In this document: piece after piece, positions 38,324 to 46,352 of the stretch
Layout of the letters: every line of letters begins with the position of its first letter
Numbering within the stretch: position 1 is the stretch's first letter
Origin: Streptomyces aquilus
GTDB taxonomy: Bacteria; Actinomycetota; Actinomycetes; Streptomycetales; Streptomycetaceae
Direction of reading: 5' to 3'
Length of the DNA stretch: 64,000 bases
NCBI RefSeq assembly: GCF_003955715.1
Contig: NZ_CP034463.1
Location: 8,866,001-8,930,000, forward strand
Notes under the pieces: generated by a model
The model's input: only the letters and a program-made list of their open reading frames with translations
Told to the model about the DNA's origin: nothing
The model's database searches: none
Position numbers and translations under genes: made by a program

Positions 38324-39795
38324 GTGCGGAGGTCCTTCCCGTGCGGCCGGTCCAGCGGGTCGTCGGCGGGGTTCTTGCGGTGCGGCCGGTCCAGTGGTCC
38401 GTCGGCGAGGTTGTTGCGGTGCGACCGGTCCAGTGGATCGGAGGCGGGGTCCTTGCCGTGACGCCGGTCCGGACCGACGCGGCCCTCAAGGGCGCCGACA
38501 AGCAGGTCGTCGGCGGGGTCCGTGCCTCGCAGCTGGTCCAGCAGGTCGTCGGCGGGACAGCGGCCCCGGCGGACGTAGCGCTCCAGATACGTGGCGACGG
38601 CGTCCTGGACCCCGACGGTTGCGCCGAGCCTCGGCAGGGCGTCCAGGGCGGCCGTGAAGCACTGCACGGCCACCTCGTGCAGCTCCGGGTCGGCGAGGCC
38701 GGTGCGTGCCGCGTCCAGCCACAGCGGGTTGTGCGGGGCGGGCAGCCCCTGCGCCCGCTCCGCCAGCGGCTTCACCGCGCGGTAGGCGGTCTCGGCCGCC
38801 TCCGGGTCGTCGAACAGCGCCGTCGTCACCGCCAGCGGCACGATCCAGCCGTCCTCGCCGGGCTGGGCGTCCATCATGCGCAGCTCGATGTGGCCCCGTG
38901 GTCTGATCGGCGGGAACAGGGTGGTGAGGTGGTAGTCGAGATCCTCGCGGGTCGGCGGCCTCGGCACGCCGGAGCGGGTCCACTCCCGGAAGGTCATGCC
39001 GTCCGGGACGTCCCAGGCGCCGTCGTCTCGCCGTATGCACATCACCGGGGCGTCGAGCACATGCCGCGCCCAGGTCGCGCGGGGGTCGCCGTCCAGCGCG
39101 GGCGCGCCCGCGCGGCCCGCGCCGATCTCCATCCACAGCAGCTGCCGGGTGGAGAGCCAGCCGGTGGGTTCGCGGCCGACCAGCGGGGAGTTGGCGAACG
39201 CGGCGACCAGGACCGCGCCCAGCTGGTGCGCGAGCCACCAGCGCCGCCCGTGCCCCAGCGGGCCCGGCTCCTCGTAGCCGGCGTCCAGGCAGACCTGCAC
39301 GGACGCGGAGGTGCACATCATGGCGCGGCCGGCCGGACCGGTGCGGTCGAGGCACGCCTCCATGGCGTCGTAGCGGGGTTCGTGGAGATACCGGCGGGGC
39401 GAGTGCCAGGGATCGTGGCCCAGGCCGACGAGGCCGAGATCGTGCCCGGCGAGCGCCGTGCGGACGGCGTCGAGGTCGGCGGAGACGGTGCCGATGCACT
39501 CCATGAGGGAGGCGGCGGGCGGCGAGCTGAGCTCCAGCTGGCCGCCGGGCTCGACGGTGAGCGCCGAGCTCAGGGGCACGGCCCGCAGGGCGGCGTAGGC
39601 CGCTTCGAGTCGGCGGGTTGTGACGGGGAGCTGCGGTGTGCGCAGCTCGTGGACGAGCCATTCCACCTCGACCCCGACGGTGCGGGGCGGTCCGGTCTTG
39701 AAGCAGATGCCCCTGACCAGGGCCTCCACCTCGGCGGCGGACAGAGCGGTGCGGGGCTCCGTACAGTCGCTACAGTCGGTAACCGAATCGGACAT
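38320..39795 (-). CDS. egtA: glutamate-cysteine ligase EgtA with repetitive C-terminal tail
   Basis: A 491-residue ATP-dependent ligase of the GCS2 family that makes gamma-glutamylcysteine, the sulphur donor for ergothioneine. Conserved segments include VGVEVEWLVHELRT near residue 40, the substrate-binding TSASVQVCLDAG, and RPRGHIELRMMDAQPGEDGW. The ATG at 39795 has an AGGAGG site. The last 50 or so residues are unusual: three copies of a 13-residue unit (KNPADDPLDRPHG type) lie beyond the catalytic domain. Such a tail is not part of the family core. The gene heads the egtABCD operon. The 214-base region upstream holds its promoter, but no clear box was identified. Confidence 0.93.
   Translation of the reverse strand: MSDSVTDCSDCTEPRTALSAAEVEALVRGICFKTGPPRTVGVEVEWLVHELRTPQLPVTTRRLEAAYAALRAVPLSSALTVEPGGQLELSSPPAASLMECIGTVSADLDAVRTALAGHDLGLVGLGHDPWHSPRRYLHEPRYDAMEACLDRTGPAGRAMMCTSASVQVCLDAGYEEPGPLGHGRRWWLAHQLGAVLVAAFANSPLVGREPTGWLSTRQLLWMEIGAGRAGAPALDGDPRATWARHVLDAPVMCIRRDDGAWDVPDGMTFREWTRSGVPRPPTREDLDYHLTTLFPPIRPRGHIELRMMDAQPGEDGWIVPLAVTTALFDDPEAAETAYRAVKPLAERAQGLPAPHNPLWLDAARTGLADPELHEVAVQCFTAALDALPRLGATVGVQDAVATYLERYVRRGRCPADDLLDQLRGTDPADDLLVGALEGRVGPDRRHGKDPASDPLDRSHRNNLADGPLDRPHRKNPADDPLDRPHGKDLRT
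38324..38470. repeat. 39-base tandem repeats in the egtA 3' end
   Basis: Three full 39-base copies at 38341-38379, 38380-38418 and 38419-38457, with partial copies at both edges. Each starts GTGCGRCCGGTCCAG on the plus strand. The unit length is a multiple of three, so the protein gains 13 residues per copy without frameshift. Confidence 0.9.
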
Positions 39796-40009
39796 GTCGG
39801 GATCCTCCTGAGATTCCACCATGCCACCGGCCCGGATGATGTTGGCCGGACCGGCATTGCTCGTCCCACCCAAAACCCTCGCGGCGATTCGCACAAGAGT
39901 GCACTTTCGCGCATTCGGGGCCGAGGATCTCTGTTTCCTGCGTGTTTCCTGGGCGTTCTCGAGGCGGGGAAACTCCGTTGCACCGTATGACCAGCATCGC
40001 CCACGATGC

Positions 40010-40888
40010 GTGCATGAGCACGACGGGGAAGCGCGCAGCGCGCGCGATCGAGGCGCCCACGGGGGTGGCGCCCTGAGCGCGCGCCTGCGCGGGATCGCGC
40101 AGCAGACCGAGGAGATCGTCGAGGCGGGTCTCTACCGCGCCTCCGACGGGCGCGAGGTGTCCATCGCGGCGGCGACCGAGGCGGCCCGGGCGGCGACGCG
40201 GCTGTACGGGCCGGAGCCGGTGGCCGTGCCGTCCTGGACACCGGCGGAGCTGTTCGTCGAGGTCACCGGCGAGAGCAGCCTGGAGGCCGCGCGCCGGCTC
40301 GGCGGCGCCCCGGCCGTCCTGAACTTCGCCTCGGCCCGCAACCCGGGCGGCGGCTATCTCAACGGCGCCCAGGCCCAGGAGGAGGCCCTGTGCCGGGCCT
40401 CCGCGCTGTACGCGTGCGTGCGGGAGACCCGGGACTTCTACGACCACCACCGGGCCCACCGCGACCCCTTCTACACGGACCGGGTCATCCACTCACCGGC
40501 CGTCCCCGTCTTCCGCGACGACCGCGGCCGACTCCTGGACGAGCCGTACCGCTGCGGCTTCCTGACGGCCGCCGCGCCCAACGCCGGTGTCGTCCGCCGT
40601 ACGGCGCCGGAGCGGGCCGACGAGCTGCCGCGAGCCCTCGCCGTCCGCGCCGAGCGGGTGCTGGAGGTGGCGGCGGCCGAGGGGTACCGGCGGCTGGTGC
40701 TCGGGGCATGGGGGTGCGGGGTGTTCCAGAACGACCCGGTGCAGGTGGCCGGTGCCTTCCACGCGCTGCTGGCCCCCGGAGGGCGGTTCGACACGGCGTT
40801 CGAGCACGTCGTCTTCGGGGTCCTGGACCGCACGCCCGGCGGTGTGGTGCGCGGCGCCTTCGAGAAGGTGTTCCAGGTCCAGCCGTAG
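40010..40888 (+). CDS. macrodomain poly(ADP-ribose) glycohydrolase-like protein (TIGR02452 family)
   Basis: A microbial PARG-type macrodomain protein, about 265-292 residues depending on start. The catalytic signature is complete: NPGGG-YLNGAQA-QEE, the GGG-x7-QEE arrangement that hydrolyses ADP-ribose linkages, preceded by AVLNFASAR. The N-terminal helix ARLRGIAQQTEEIVEAGLYR and the late LVLGAWGCGVFQNDP stretch are also typical. The start is uncertain: GTG 40010 is the only conventional codon before the conserved region, and a competing ATG at 40016 reads a different, short frame. The final codons (KVFQVQP) lie within a 26-base tandem array. Confidence 0.85.
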   Translation: MHEHDGEARSARDRGAHGGGALSARLRGIAQQTEEIVEAGLYRASDGREVSIAAATEAARAATRLYGPEPVAVPSWTPAELFVEVTGESSLEAARRLGGAPAVLNFASARNPGGGYLNGAQAQEEALCRASALYACVRETRDFYDHHRAHRDPFYTDRVIHSPAVPVFRDDRGRLLDEPYRCGFLTAAAPNAGVVRRTAPERADELPRALAVRAERVLEVAAAEGYRRLVLGAWGCGVFQNDPVQVAGAFHALLAPGGRFDTAFEHVVFGVLDRTPGGVVRGAFEKVFQVQP

Positions 40889-40969
40889 CGAAGGTGTTCC
40901 AGGTCCAGCCGTAGCGAAGGTGTTTCAGGTCCAGCCGTGGTGAACGTGCTTTCAGGTCCAGCCGTAGCG
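40865..40969. repeat. 26-27-base tandem repeat between convergent genes
   Basis: Four copies of AAGGTGTTCCAGGTCCAGCC plus GTAGCG: 40865-40890, 40891-40916 (identical), 40917-40942 and 40943-40969 (diverged). Copy one contains the macrodomain gene stop, and copy four contains the stop of the PemK-like gene on the other strand. On the minus strand each copy carries codons for RYGWT. Confidence 0.9.
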
Positions 40970-41398
40970 CTCGTGCAGCCGCCTCCTGACCAGGTCGAAC
41001 CGGCCGCGGTCCAGCGCGCACGCCTCACGGCGCATGCCGTCCTCGTGCAGCCGCAGGACCCGGTCCACGTCCACCCACGAGTCGCGGCCCGACCGGTCCC
41101 AGGGCCCGCTCCCGATCGCCACCCACTCGCGGTCGCCGTCGTGCCGCTTGCTCGACAACTGCACGGCGAGGAAGGTCCCGGCCGCCTCCCTGGCCACCAC
41201 CAGCACCGGCCGGTCCTTGCCGCGCCCGTCGTTCTCCTCGAAGGGCACCCAGGTCCACACGATCTCCCCGGGGTCCGGGTCGCCGTCGCGCGCGGGCGAG
41301 TACTCGGTGCGCACCCGGCCCACCTCGCGGGGGTCGGCCTCGGTGGTGGCGGTGGCGCCGAAGCGGCCGGGGACGTTCTCATCGGTAAACGCAGTCAC
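40952..41398 (-). CDS. PemK/MazF-family toxin-like protein
   Basis: A 148-residue protein whose central part matches the PemK/MazF fold: GEIVWTWVPFEENDGRGKDRPVLVVARE, then FLAVQLSSKRHDG, then the late VLRLHEDGMRREACALDRGRFDLVRRRL. MazF-type proteins are ribosome-independent mRNA interferases usually paired with a small antitoxin. No antitoxin gene of the usual kind is next to it. Other members of this group in Streptomyces are standalone and might not be toxic. The GTG start and its AAGGTG ribosome-binding site lie inside a perfect 12-bp hairpin. The C-terminal codons (RYGWT) are repeated downstream in the tandem array. Confidence 0.78.
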   Translation of the reverse strand: MTAFTDENVPGRFGATATTEADPREVGRVRTEYSPARDGDPDPGEIVWTWVPFEENDGRGKDRPVLVVAREAAGTFLAVQLSSKRHDGDREWVAIGSGPWDRSGRDSWVDVDRVLRLHEDGMRREACALDRGRFDLVRRRLHERYGWT

Positions 41399-41425
41399 GG
41401 GGGCACCTTAGAGGGTGCCCCCGTG
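41396..41425 (-). promoter_or_regulatory. hairpin covering the PemK-like start site
   Basis: Perfect 12-base arms CACGGGGGCACC and GGTGCCCCCGTG with a six-base loop, in the 37-base gap after the flotillin gene. On the minus strand the 3' arm contains the end of the AAGGTG site and the GTG start codon. It can act as a terminator for flotillin transcripts or as a block to translation in read-through RNA. Confidence 0.7.
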
Positions 41426-41435
41426 AGCCGTTGCG

Positions 41436-42920
41436 TCAGTCCTCCTGGACCGACACCTTCTGCGCCGGCGGCTGCGGCGCGAGCCCGTTCAGGGACGAAG
41501 TCCCGGCCGGTGCCTGACCGTTCTGGTTCATCGACGCGAGCAGCTGGCGGGCCAGGCCGAGGCCCGTGCCGCCCATGGTGAGCGCCTTGGCGAACATGTC
41601 CGCCATGCCGTCGGCGCCGTTGAGCACCACCATGTTGTCGACGTTCCCGAACGCGGACGCCCCGGCCCGCACGATCTCCGGCCAGTTCTCGGCGAGTTGC
41701 TGGGCGACCACGGCCTCCTGGTTCTCGGCGAGGGCGGCGGCCCGCGCCTTGATGGCCTCCGCCTCGGCGAGTCCCTTGGCCTTCGTCGCCTCGGCCTGCG
41801 CGAGGCCCTTGGCCTGGGCCGCGGCGGCCTCGGCCTCACCGGTGGCGCGGGTCGAGGCAGCCGTCGCCGTACCGCGCGCCTTGGTCGCCTCGGCCTCGGC
41901 GGCCGCGGCCGTCTTGACCCGCGTCGCCTCGGCCGCGGCGGCCAGCTCGGTCTCCTTCGCCTTGGCCTGAGCCGCCGAGATACGCGCGTCGCGCTCGGCT
42001 TCGGCGATCGTGCGCTTCTCGTACGCCCTCGCGTCCGCGGGTTTGCGCACGTCCGCCTGGAGCTGCTGCTCGGTGCGCTGCGCCTCCAGTTCGGCGACCC
42101 GGGTCATCTGCACGACGACCTCCTGCCGGGCCGCGGCATCCGCGAGCGGTCCGGCCTGCTGGGCCTTGGCGGCGGCCTTGTCGCGCTCGGCCTGGTAGCC
42201 GGCCTGGAGGATCTCGCTGTCCCGGGTGGCCTCCGCCATCCGCGCGAACGACTGCTGCTCGGCCTCCGTGGCCAGCCGGTTCGCCTCGGCCTGCGCGATC
42301 CGCGCGTCCCGCTGGACGGCGGCGGCGTGCGGCATCGCGAGGTTCTGGATGTACCCGGTCGGGTCCTCGATCTCGTGGATCTGCAACGAGTCCACGATCA
42401 GCCCCAGCTTCTCCATCTCCGTGCCGCACGCGGCCCGGGTCTGCCCGGTCAGCTTCTCCCGGTCGCGGATCATGTCCTCGACCGTCAACCCGCCGACGAT
42501 GGACCGCAGATGACCGGCGAAGACGTTGTGCACCCGCTCCGACATCAGCTTCTGCTGGTCGAGGAAGCGGCGCCCCGCGTTGGCGATCGACACGAAGTCG
42601 TCGCCCACCTTGAAGATGACCACCCCCCGCACCTTCAGCGGAATGCCCTGGTGGGTCACGCAGTCCACGTGCAGCTCGGTCTCGTTGAGGTCGAGGGACA
42701 GCTTGCGCACCGCCTGCACGCCGGGCAGCACCAGCGTGCCGCGCCCCGTGACGATCCGGAATCCCATGCCCTCTTCGAGGCCTTCGGTCCTGTGCTTGGA
42801 ACCCGAGATGATGAGCGCCTCGTTGGGCTCGGCCACCCGCCACATCATCTTGAACACACCGATCAGAACGAGGACCGCACCTACCGCGATCCCCGCAACG
42901 ACGCCGATGACCATCGGCAT
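41436..42920 (-). CDS. flotillin-like SPFH protein
   Basis: A 494-residue membrane-associated scaffold of functional membrane microdomains. The N-terminal segment (about 4-25) is a membrane anchor. An SPFH domain follows (about 28-210, with SLDLNETELHVDCVTHQGIP and GLIVDSLQIHEIEDPTGYI). A long Ala/Glu-rich coiled coil from about 225-410 (ATRVKTAAAAEAEATKARG) and a Gly-rich tail complete it. This is flotillin-1/YuaG architecture. ATG 42920 follows a GGGGGCG site; an in-frame ATG 15 bases earlier is also possible. A small NfeD-like gene lies upstream on the same strand, the usual flotillin partner. Confidence 0.93.
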   Translation of the reverse strand: MPMVIGVVAGIAVGAVLVLIGVFKMMWRVAEPNEALIISGSKHRTEGLEEGMGFRIVTGRGTLVLPGVQAVRKLSLDLNETELHVDCVTHQGIPLKVRGVVIFKVGDDFVSIANAGRRFLDQQKLMSERVHNVFAGHLRSIVGGLTVEDMIRDREKLTGQTRAACGTEMEKLGLIVDSLQIHEIEDPTGYIQNLAMPHAAAVQRDARIAQAEANRLATEAEQQSFARMAEATRDSEILQAGYQAERDKAAAKAQQAGPLADAAARQEVVVQMTRVAELEAQRTEQQLQADVRKPADARAYEKRTIAEAERDARISAAQAKAKETELAAAAEATRVKTAAAAEAEATKARGTATAASTRATGEAEAAAAQAKGLAQAEATKAKGLAEAEAIKARAAALAENQEAVVAQQLAENWPEIVRAGASAFGNVDNMVVLNGADGMADMFAKALTMGGTGLGLARQLLASMNQNGQAPAGTSSLNGLAPQPPAQKVSVQED

Positions 42921-43053
42921 ACGCCCCCTTTGCATGGTGCCCTTTCGGCACCGAACGAAGGGAGTGTGCGCCTCGGCGCAGTCGGGGTACAGACCCTGAC
43001 GAACTCTTGTCGCAACCTTGACGCAAACGGCTCTCACCTGCGACAAAGCCTGC

Positions 43054-43272
43054 TCAACTGTCGTACGCCGCCTGCACGTAGACCGTTCTCGGCGGCTGGT
43101 ACTCCACCACCATGACGACCGTGCCCCGCTCGATGCGGTCGCTGCCGGTGGCCGGATAGGCGAGGAAGTGCTCGGCGCCGCCGCGCACCCGGACGATCAC
43201 CTCGCCGACGAGCCCGGGCCCGACCGTTCCGGTGACCCGCCCCATGAGCCCGACCATCGACGCATCGTCCAT
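43054..43272 (-). CDS. NfeD-like small protein
   Basis: A 72-residue protein that looks like a bare NfeD C-terminal OB-fold: MGRVTGTVGPGLVGEVIVRV, followed by LAYPATGSDRIERGTVVMVV and VYVQAAYDS. It lacks the membrane helices found in full-length NfeD proteins. In Bacillus, NfeD partners (YuaF, YqeZ) are co-encoded with flotillins, and this gene lies 133 bases upstream of the flotillin gene on the same strand, which supports the call. The ATG at 43272 follows a TACCCT -10-like box by only six bases, so its message may be leaderless. Confidence 0.75.
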   Translation of the reverse strand: MDDASMVGLMGRVTGTVGPGLVGEVIVRVRGGAEHFLAYPATGSDRIERGTVVMVVEYQPPRTVYVQAAYDS

Positions 43273-43298
43273 GGTCACAGGGTACGGGCCCGACGGCG

Positions 43299-44723
43299 TC
43301 ACGCGGCGGACGAGTCGGCGTCGACCGCCACTGGCGGCCACGCCTCGTGCCAGCGCAGCTCCGCCTCCAACTGCGCGGCGAGCGAGATCAGCAGCGGCTC
43401 GCTGTTGGCCGGACCGAGCAACTGCGCCCCCACCGGCAGGCCGCCGGCCACGAACCCCGCCGGGACGTTGACGCCGGGCCAGCCCAGCACGTTCCACGGC
43501 CAGGCGTAGGGGCAGGCCGCGATCATCGCGCGGTCGGTGGCGAAGCCGCTGAGCGGGAGCATCGAGCCGATGCGGGGCGGGGGAGCGGCCGTGGTGGGGG
43601 CGAGGACGACGTCGTACGACCTGAAGAAGCCGCCGATACGGCGGTGCAGGACCGCCTCCGCCCGCCGGGCCGCACGCAGCGGTGCCCCGCCGAGGAGCCG
43701 GCCGAGCCGGGCGGCGTCGCGGGTGCGCCGGTCGAGGAGTGCGGGGAAGGGCGCCTCGCCGACACGCTCGGCGAGACCGGCGGTGGCGCGTGGGATGAAA
43801 GTGAGCCCGATCTGGCCGTAGGGCGGGTCGGCCTCCTCGACCGTGTGGCCCAACGCGGCCAGCTGATCGGCGAGTTGGACGACCTTGGCCCGTACCGCCG
43901 GGTGGAGCCGGGCCGGCAGGGCGGTGAACGGGGGCTTCAGGGCGAGGGCGATACGGAGGCGGCCGGGGTCGCGGCGGGCGGCGGCCGAGGCGTCGACGGA
44001 CGGCGGGCGGTGCGGGTCGAGGGCGTGGTTGCCGCTGGCGGCGTCGAGCAGGAGGGCGGCGTCGGCGACCGTACGAGCCAGGGTGCCGTTGACGGTGATG
44101 CCCTGGAAGGACTCGCCGCGCGGCCAGGTGGAGATGCGGCCGCGCTGCGGCTTGATGCCGATGAGATGGGTCCAGGACGCCGGGATGCGTACCGATCCCG
44201 CTCCGTCGGAGCCGAGCGCGGCCGGGACGAGTCCGGCGGCGACGGCGGCGGCCGAACCGCCCGATGACCCGCCGGGCGTGTGGTCCGCGTTCCACGGGTT
44301 GCGGGTGGCCCCGAAGGCTGGCCCCTCGGTGAAGGGCCACTGCCCGAACTCGCAGGTGTTGGTCTTGCCCACGACGACGGCCCCGGCGGCCCGCAGCCGC
44401 CGTACCGCCTCCCCGTCCTCGGCGACCGGCGGGAACTCGCCCCGGCAGCCGAACGCGGTGGGCTCGCCCGCCACGTCCATGTCGTCCTTCACGGCCACCG
44501 GCACCCCGAGCAGGGGCTTGCGCACCCCGGCCGCGAGTTCCTTGTCGGCCGCGTCGGCCTCGGCGAGGGCGGCCTCCGCACGCACGATCCGGAAGGCGTT
44601 CAGCGAGCCCTGTTCGGCCTCGATCCTGGCGAGCGTCCGCTCGACGAGCCCCCGTGCCGTGACGGTGCCGTCGGCCAGCGCGCGTGCGGTCTCCACCAGG
44701 CCGGCGGAACGGTCGTGCGTCAT
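43299..44723 (-). CDS. amidase (amidase signature family)
   Basis: A 474-residue hydrolase with the Ser-cisSer-Lys triad of the amidase signature family: Lys in LLGVPVAVKDDMD, the Ser loop PGGSSGGSAAAVAAG, and the nucleophile region LGSDGAGSVRIPAS. The GatA-type AspN/GluN tRNA role is not indicated because there is no gatC or gatB nearby and it lacks GatA-specific features; a small-molecule amide or carbamate substrate is more likely. ATG 44723 is chosen over a GTG three codons upstream because the GGAGG site overlaps that GTG. A 12-base dyad lies 26 bases upstream. Confidence 0.9.
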   Translation of the reverse strand: MTHDRSAGLVETARALADGTVTARGLVERTLARIEAEQGSLNAFRIVRAEAALAEADAADKELAAGVRKPLLGVPVAVKDDMDVAGEPTAFGCRGEFPPVAEDGEAVRRLRAAGAVVVGKTNTCEFGQWPFTEGPAFGATRNPWNADHTPGGSSGGSAAAVAAGLVPAALGSDGAGSVRIPASWTHLIGIKPQRGRISTWPRGESFQGITVNGTLARTVADAALLLDAASGNHALDPHRPPSVDASAAARRDPGRLRIALALKPPFTALPARLHPAVRAKVVQLADQLAALGHTVEEADPPYGQIGLTFIPRATAGLAERVGEAPFPALLDRRTRDAARLGRLLGGAPLRAARRAEAVLHRRIGGFFRSYDVVLAPTTAAPPPRIGSMLPLSGFATDRAMIAACPYAWPWNVLGWPGVNVPAGFVAGGLPVGAQLLGPANSEPLLISLAAQLEAELRWHEAWPPVAVDADSSAA

Positions 44724-44748
44724 ACGGGACACCTCCGGTGACGTTGCC

Positions 44749-44760
44749 TACCGAACGGTA
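44749..44760. promoter_or_regulatory. short dyad upstream of amidase (possible TetR-type operator)
   Basis: TACCG-AA-CGGTA, bounded further out by ACGTT and AACGT. It is placed in the amidase leader and may be bound by a regulator encoded elsewhere. Confidence 0.4.
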
Positions 44761-44858
44761 ACGTCTGTAAGCGCTTCGCCGGAACACCCCTCGCGGGGGC
44801 GGCCGTTCGGCGCTCGCCACAGCTGCCTCACGGCGCACGTCAGGTCGTGCGCAAACCA

Positions 44859-44887
44859 TTGACGTGCACGGGCCTCACCCCTACCTT
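44859..44887 (+). promoter_or_regulatory. sigma-70-type promoter of the GH43-AbfB gene
   Basis: TTGACG at 44859-44864, a 17-base spacer, and TACCTT at 44882-44887: a good match to the HrdB-type consensus. The predicted transcript would start near 44894. Confidence 0.65.
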
Positions 44888-44899
44888 CTGATCGACTTT

Positions 44900-44914
44900 C
44901 CGAACCTTGTTCGG
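44900..44914. promoter_or_regulatory. operator-like palindrome after the promoter
   Basis: A perfect 15-base dyad CCGAAC-CTT-GTTCGG, just downstream of the predicted start point, where a sugar-responsive repressor would block transcription. Confidence 0.55.
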
Positions 44915-44958
44915 CATTCCGGACGTTGAGCCGCGTCCTGTCCGAGAGAGAGCCGCCC

Positions 44959-46338
44959 GTGACCACACGACCCCCCATGCCGTCACGCCGTACCCTGCTG
45001 CGCGCCATGGCGGCCCTGCCCGCCTCGGCCGTCCTGCTGGGCGAACTGCCCGGCGCGGCCTTCGCCGCGGCCCCGCCGAGCGGCTCCGCCACCCGCTACA
45101 CGATCGTGCCGTTCCTCAACAGCGACGACGGCACGGTGAACGTCTACCAGGCCGACGACGCCACCGACTTCCGGCTCGTCCAGGCGTCCGCCTACACCCC
45201 GCCGAGCAACAGGATCCGCGACGCCAGCGTCTTCAAGCACACCGACGGCTACTACTACATCACCTACACCACGCACACCTGGCAGGACGTCAGCACCACC
45301 ATCGGCTTCGCCCGCAGCTCCGACCGGGTCAACTGGACCTTCCTGTACGACTACACGGTCCCCATCGCCAACCTGTCCCGGGCATGGGCGCCGGAGTGGT
45401 TCGTCGACAGCGACGGCAGTGTCAACGTCATCGTGTCCTGCTCGCTCACCAGCGACGAGTGGATCTTCACGCCGTATCGGCTGAGGGCCACCAACGCGGC
45501 GCTCACGGCGTGGAGTTCACCGGTGGCCCTGTCCGGCATCGGTGCGAACCACATCGACACGTTCGTCGTGAGGATCGGCTCGACCTACCATGCCTTCACG
45601 AAGAACGAGACGACCAAGTACATCGAGTACGCCACCGCCTCGTCCCTGACCGGCCCCTACACCATCTCCAAGACCGGCGACTGGGCGGGCTGGGGCAGCT
45701 ACCGCGAGGGCCCGGCGCTGGTGCAGCTCGACAACGGGGCCTGGCGGCTGTTCTTCGACGGCTACGGCGACGGCAACTACTACTACAGCGACAGCTACGA
45801 CACCTTCGCCACCTGGTCCGCGCCGACGGCTCTGCCCGCGATCTCCGGTACGGCACGGCACTTCACGGTCATCAAGGAGACCGTCTCGGGCGGCCCGGCC
45901 CTCGCGAAGAACGTCACCCGTTCCTTCCAGTCCGCCAACTACACCACCCGCTACTGGCAGAACCAGTCCGCCCTGCTCAACCTGCCGGTGGTGACCGGCT
46001 CCAGCACCTCCGCCGAGAAGACGGCCTCCACCTTCACGGTGGTCGCGGGCCTCGCCGACTCCAACGGCTACTCCTTCCGCGACTCGTCCGGCAACTACCT
46101 GCGCCACTGGGACTTCCGGTCCCGCTTCGACGCGAACGACGGCACCTCGACGTTCGCCAAGGACGCCACCTTCATCGCCCGCACGGGCACGACGACCGGC
46201 TCGCTCCGCTTCGAGTCGTACAACTACCCCGGCTACTACCTGCGCCACTACAACTACCAACTGAGAGTGGAGCGTTCGGACGGCACGGCCCTGTTCCGCC
46301 AGGACAGCTCCTTCACCCCGGTGACGGCCTGGGCCTGA
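44959..46338 (+). CDS. secreted GH43-like glycoside hydrolase with AbfB arabinose-binding domain
   Basis: A 459-residue exported protein. A twin-arginine signal (SRRTLLRAMAALPASAVLL) ends near GAAFA. Residues about 45-310 form a five-bladed beta-propeller pattern typical of GH43/GH117-like arabinan or galactan enzymes (RIRDASVFKHTDGYYYITY, SRAWAPEWFVDSDGSVNVIV, YREGPALVQLDNG). Residues about 315-459 are an AbfB/CBM42 arabinofuranose-binding domain (SFQSANYTTRYWQNQ, GYYLRHYNYQLRVERSDG). It probably trims arabinose-containing plant polysaccharide. The GTG at 44959 is chosen just before the signal; an upstream ATG at 44926 is possible. Confidence 0.85.
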   Translation: MTTRPPMPSRRTLLRAMAALPASAVLLGELPGAAFAAAPPSGSATRYTIVPFLNSDDGTVNVYQADDATDFRLVQASAYTPPSNRIRDASVFKHTDGYYYITYTTHTWQDVSTTIGFARSSDRVNWTFLYDYTVPIANLSRAWAPEWFVDSDGSVNVIVSCSLTSDEWIFTPYRLRATNAALTAWSSPVALSGIGANHIDTFVVRIGSTYHAFTKNETTKYIEYATASSLTGPYTISKTGDWAGWGSYREGPALVQLDNGAWRLFFDGYGDGNYYYSDSYDTFATWSAPTALPAISGTARHFTVIKETVSGGPALAKNVTRSFQSANYTTRYWQNQSALLNLPVVTGSSTSAEKTASTFTVVAGLADSNGYSFRDSSGNYLRHWDFRSRFDANDGTSTFAKDATFIARTGTTTGSLRFESYNYPGYYLRHYNYQLRVERSDGTALFRQDSSFTPVTAWA

Positions 46339-46352
46339 CCGCCGGACGGGCC

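Noticed and set aside
40016..40078. Short ATG frame overlapping the macrodomain gene start
   Set aside because: About 20 codons, no ribosome-binding site, and out of frame with the conserved protein.
40952..41398. Calling a full toxin-antitoxin operon
   Set aside because: No small antitoxin-like gene precedes or follows the PemK-like gene on the same strand; flotillin is directly upstream.
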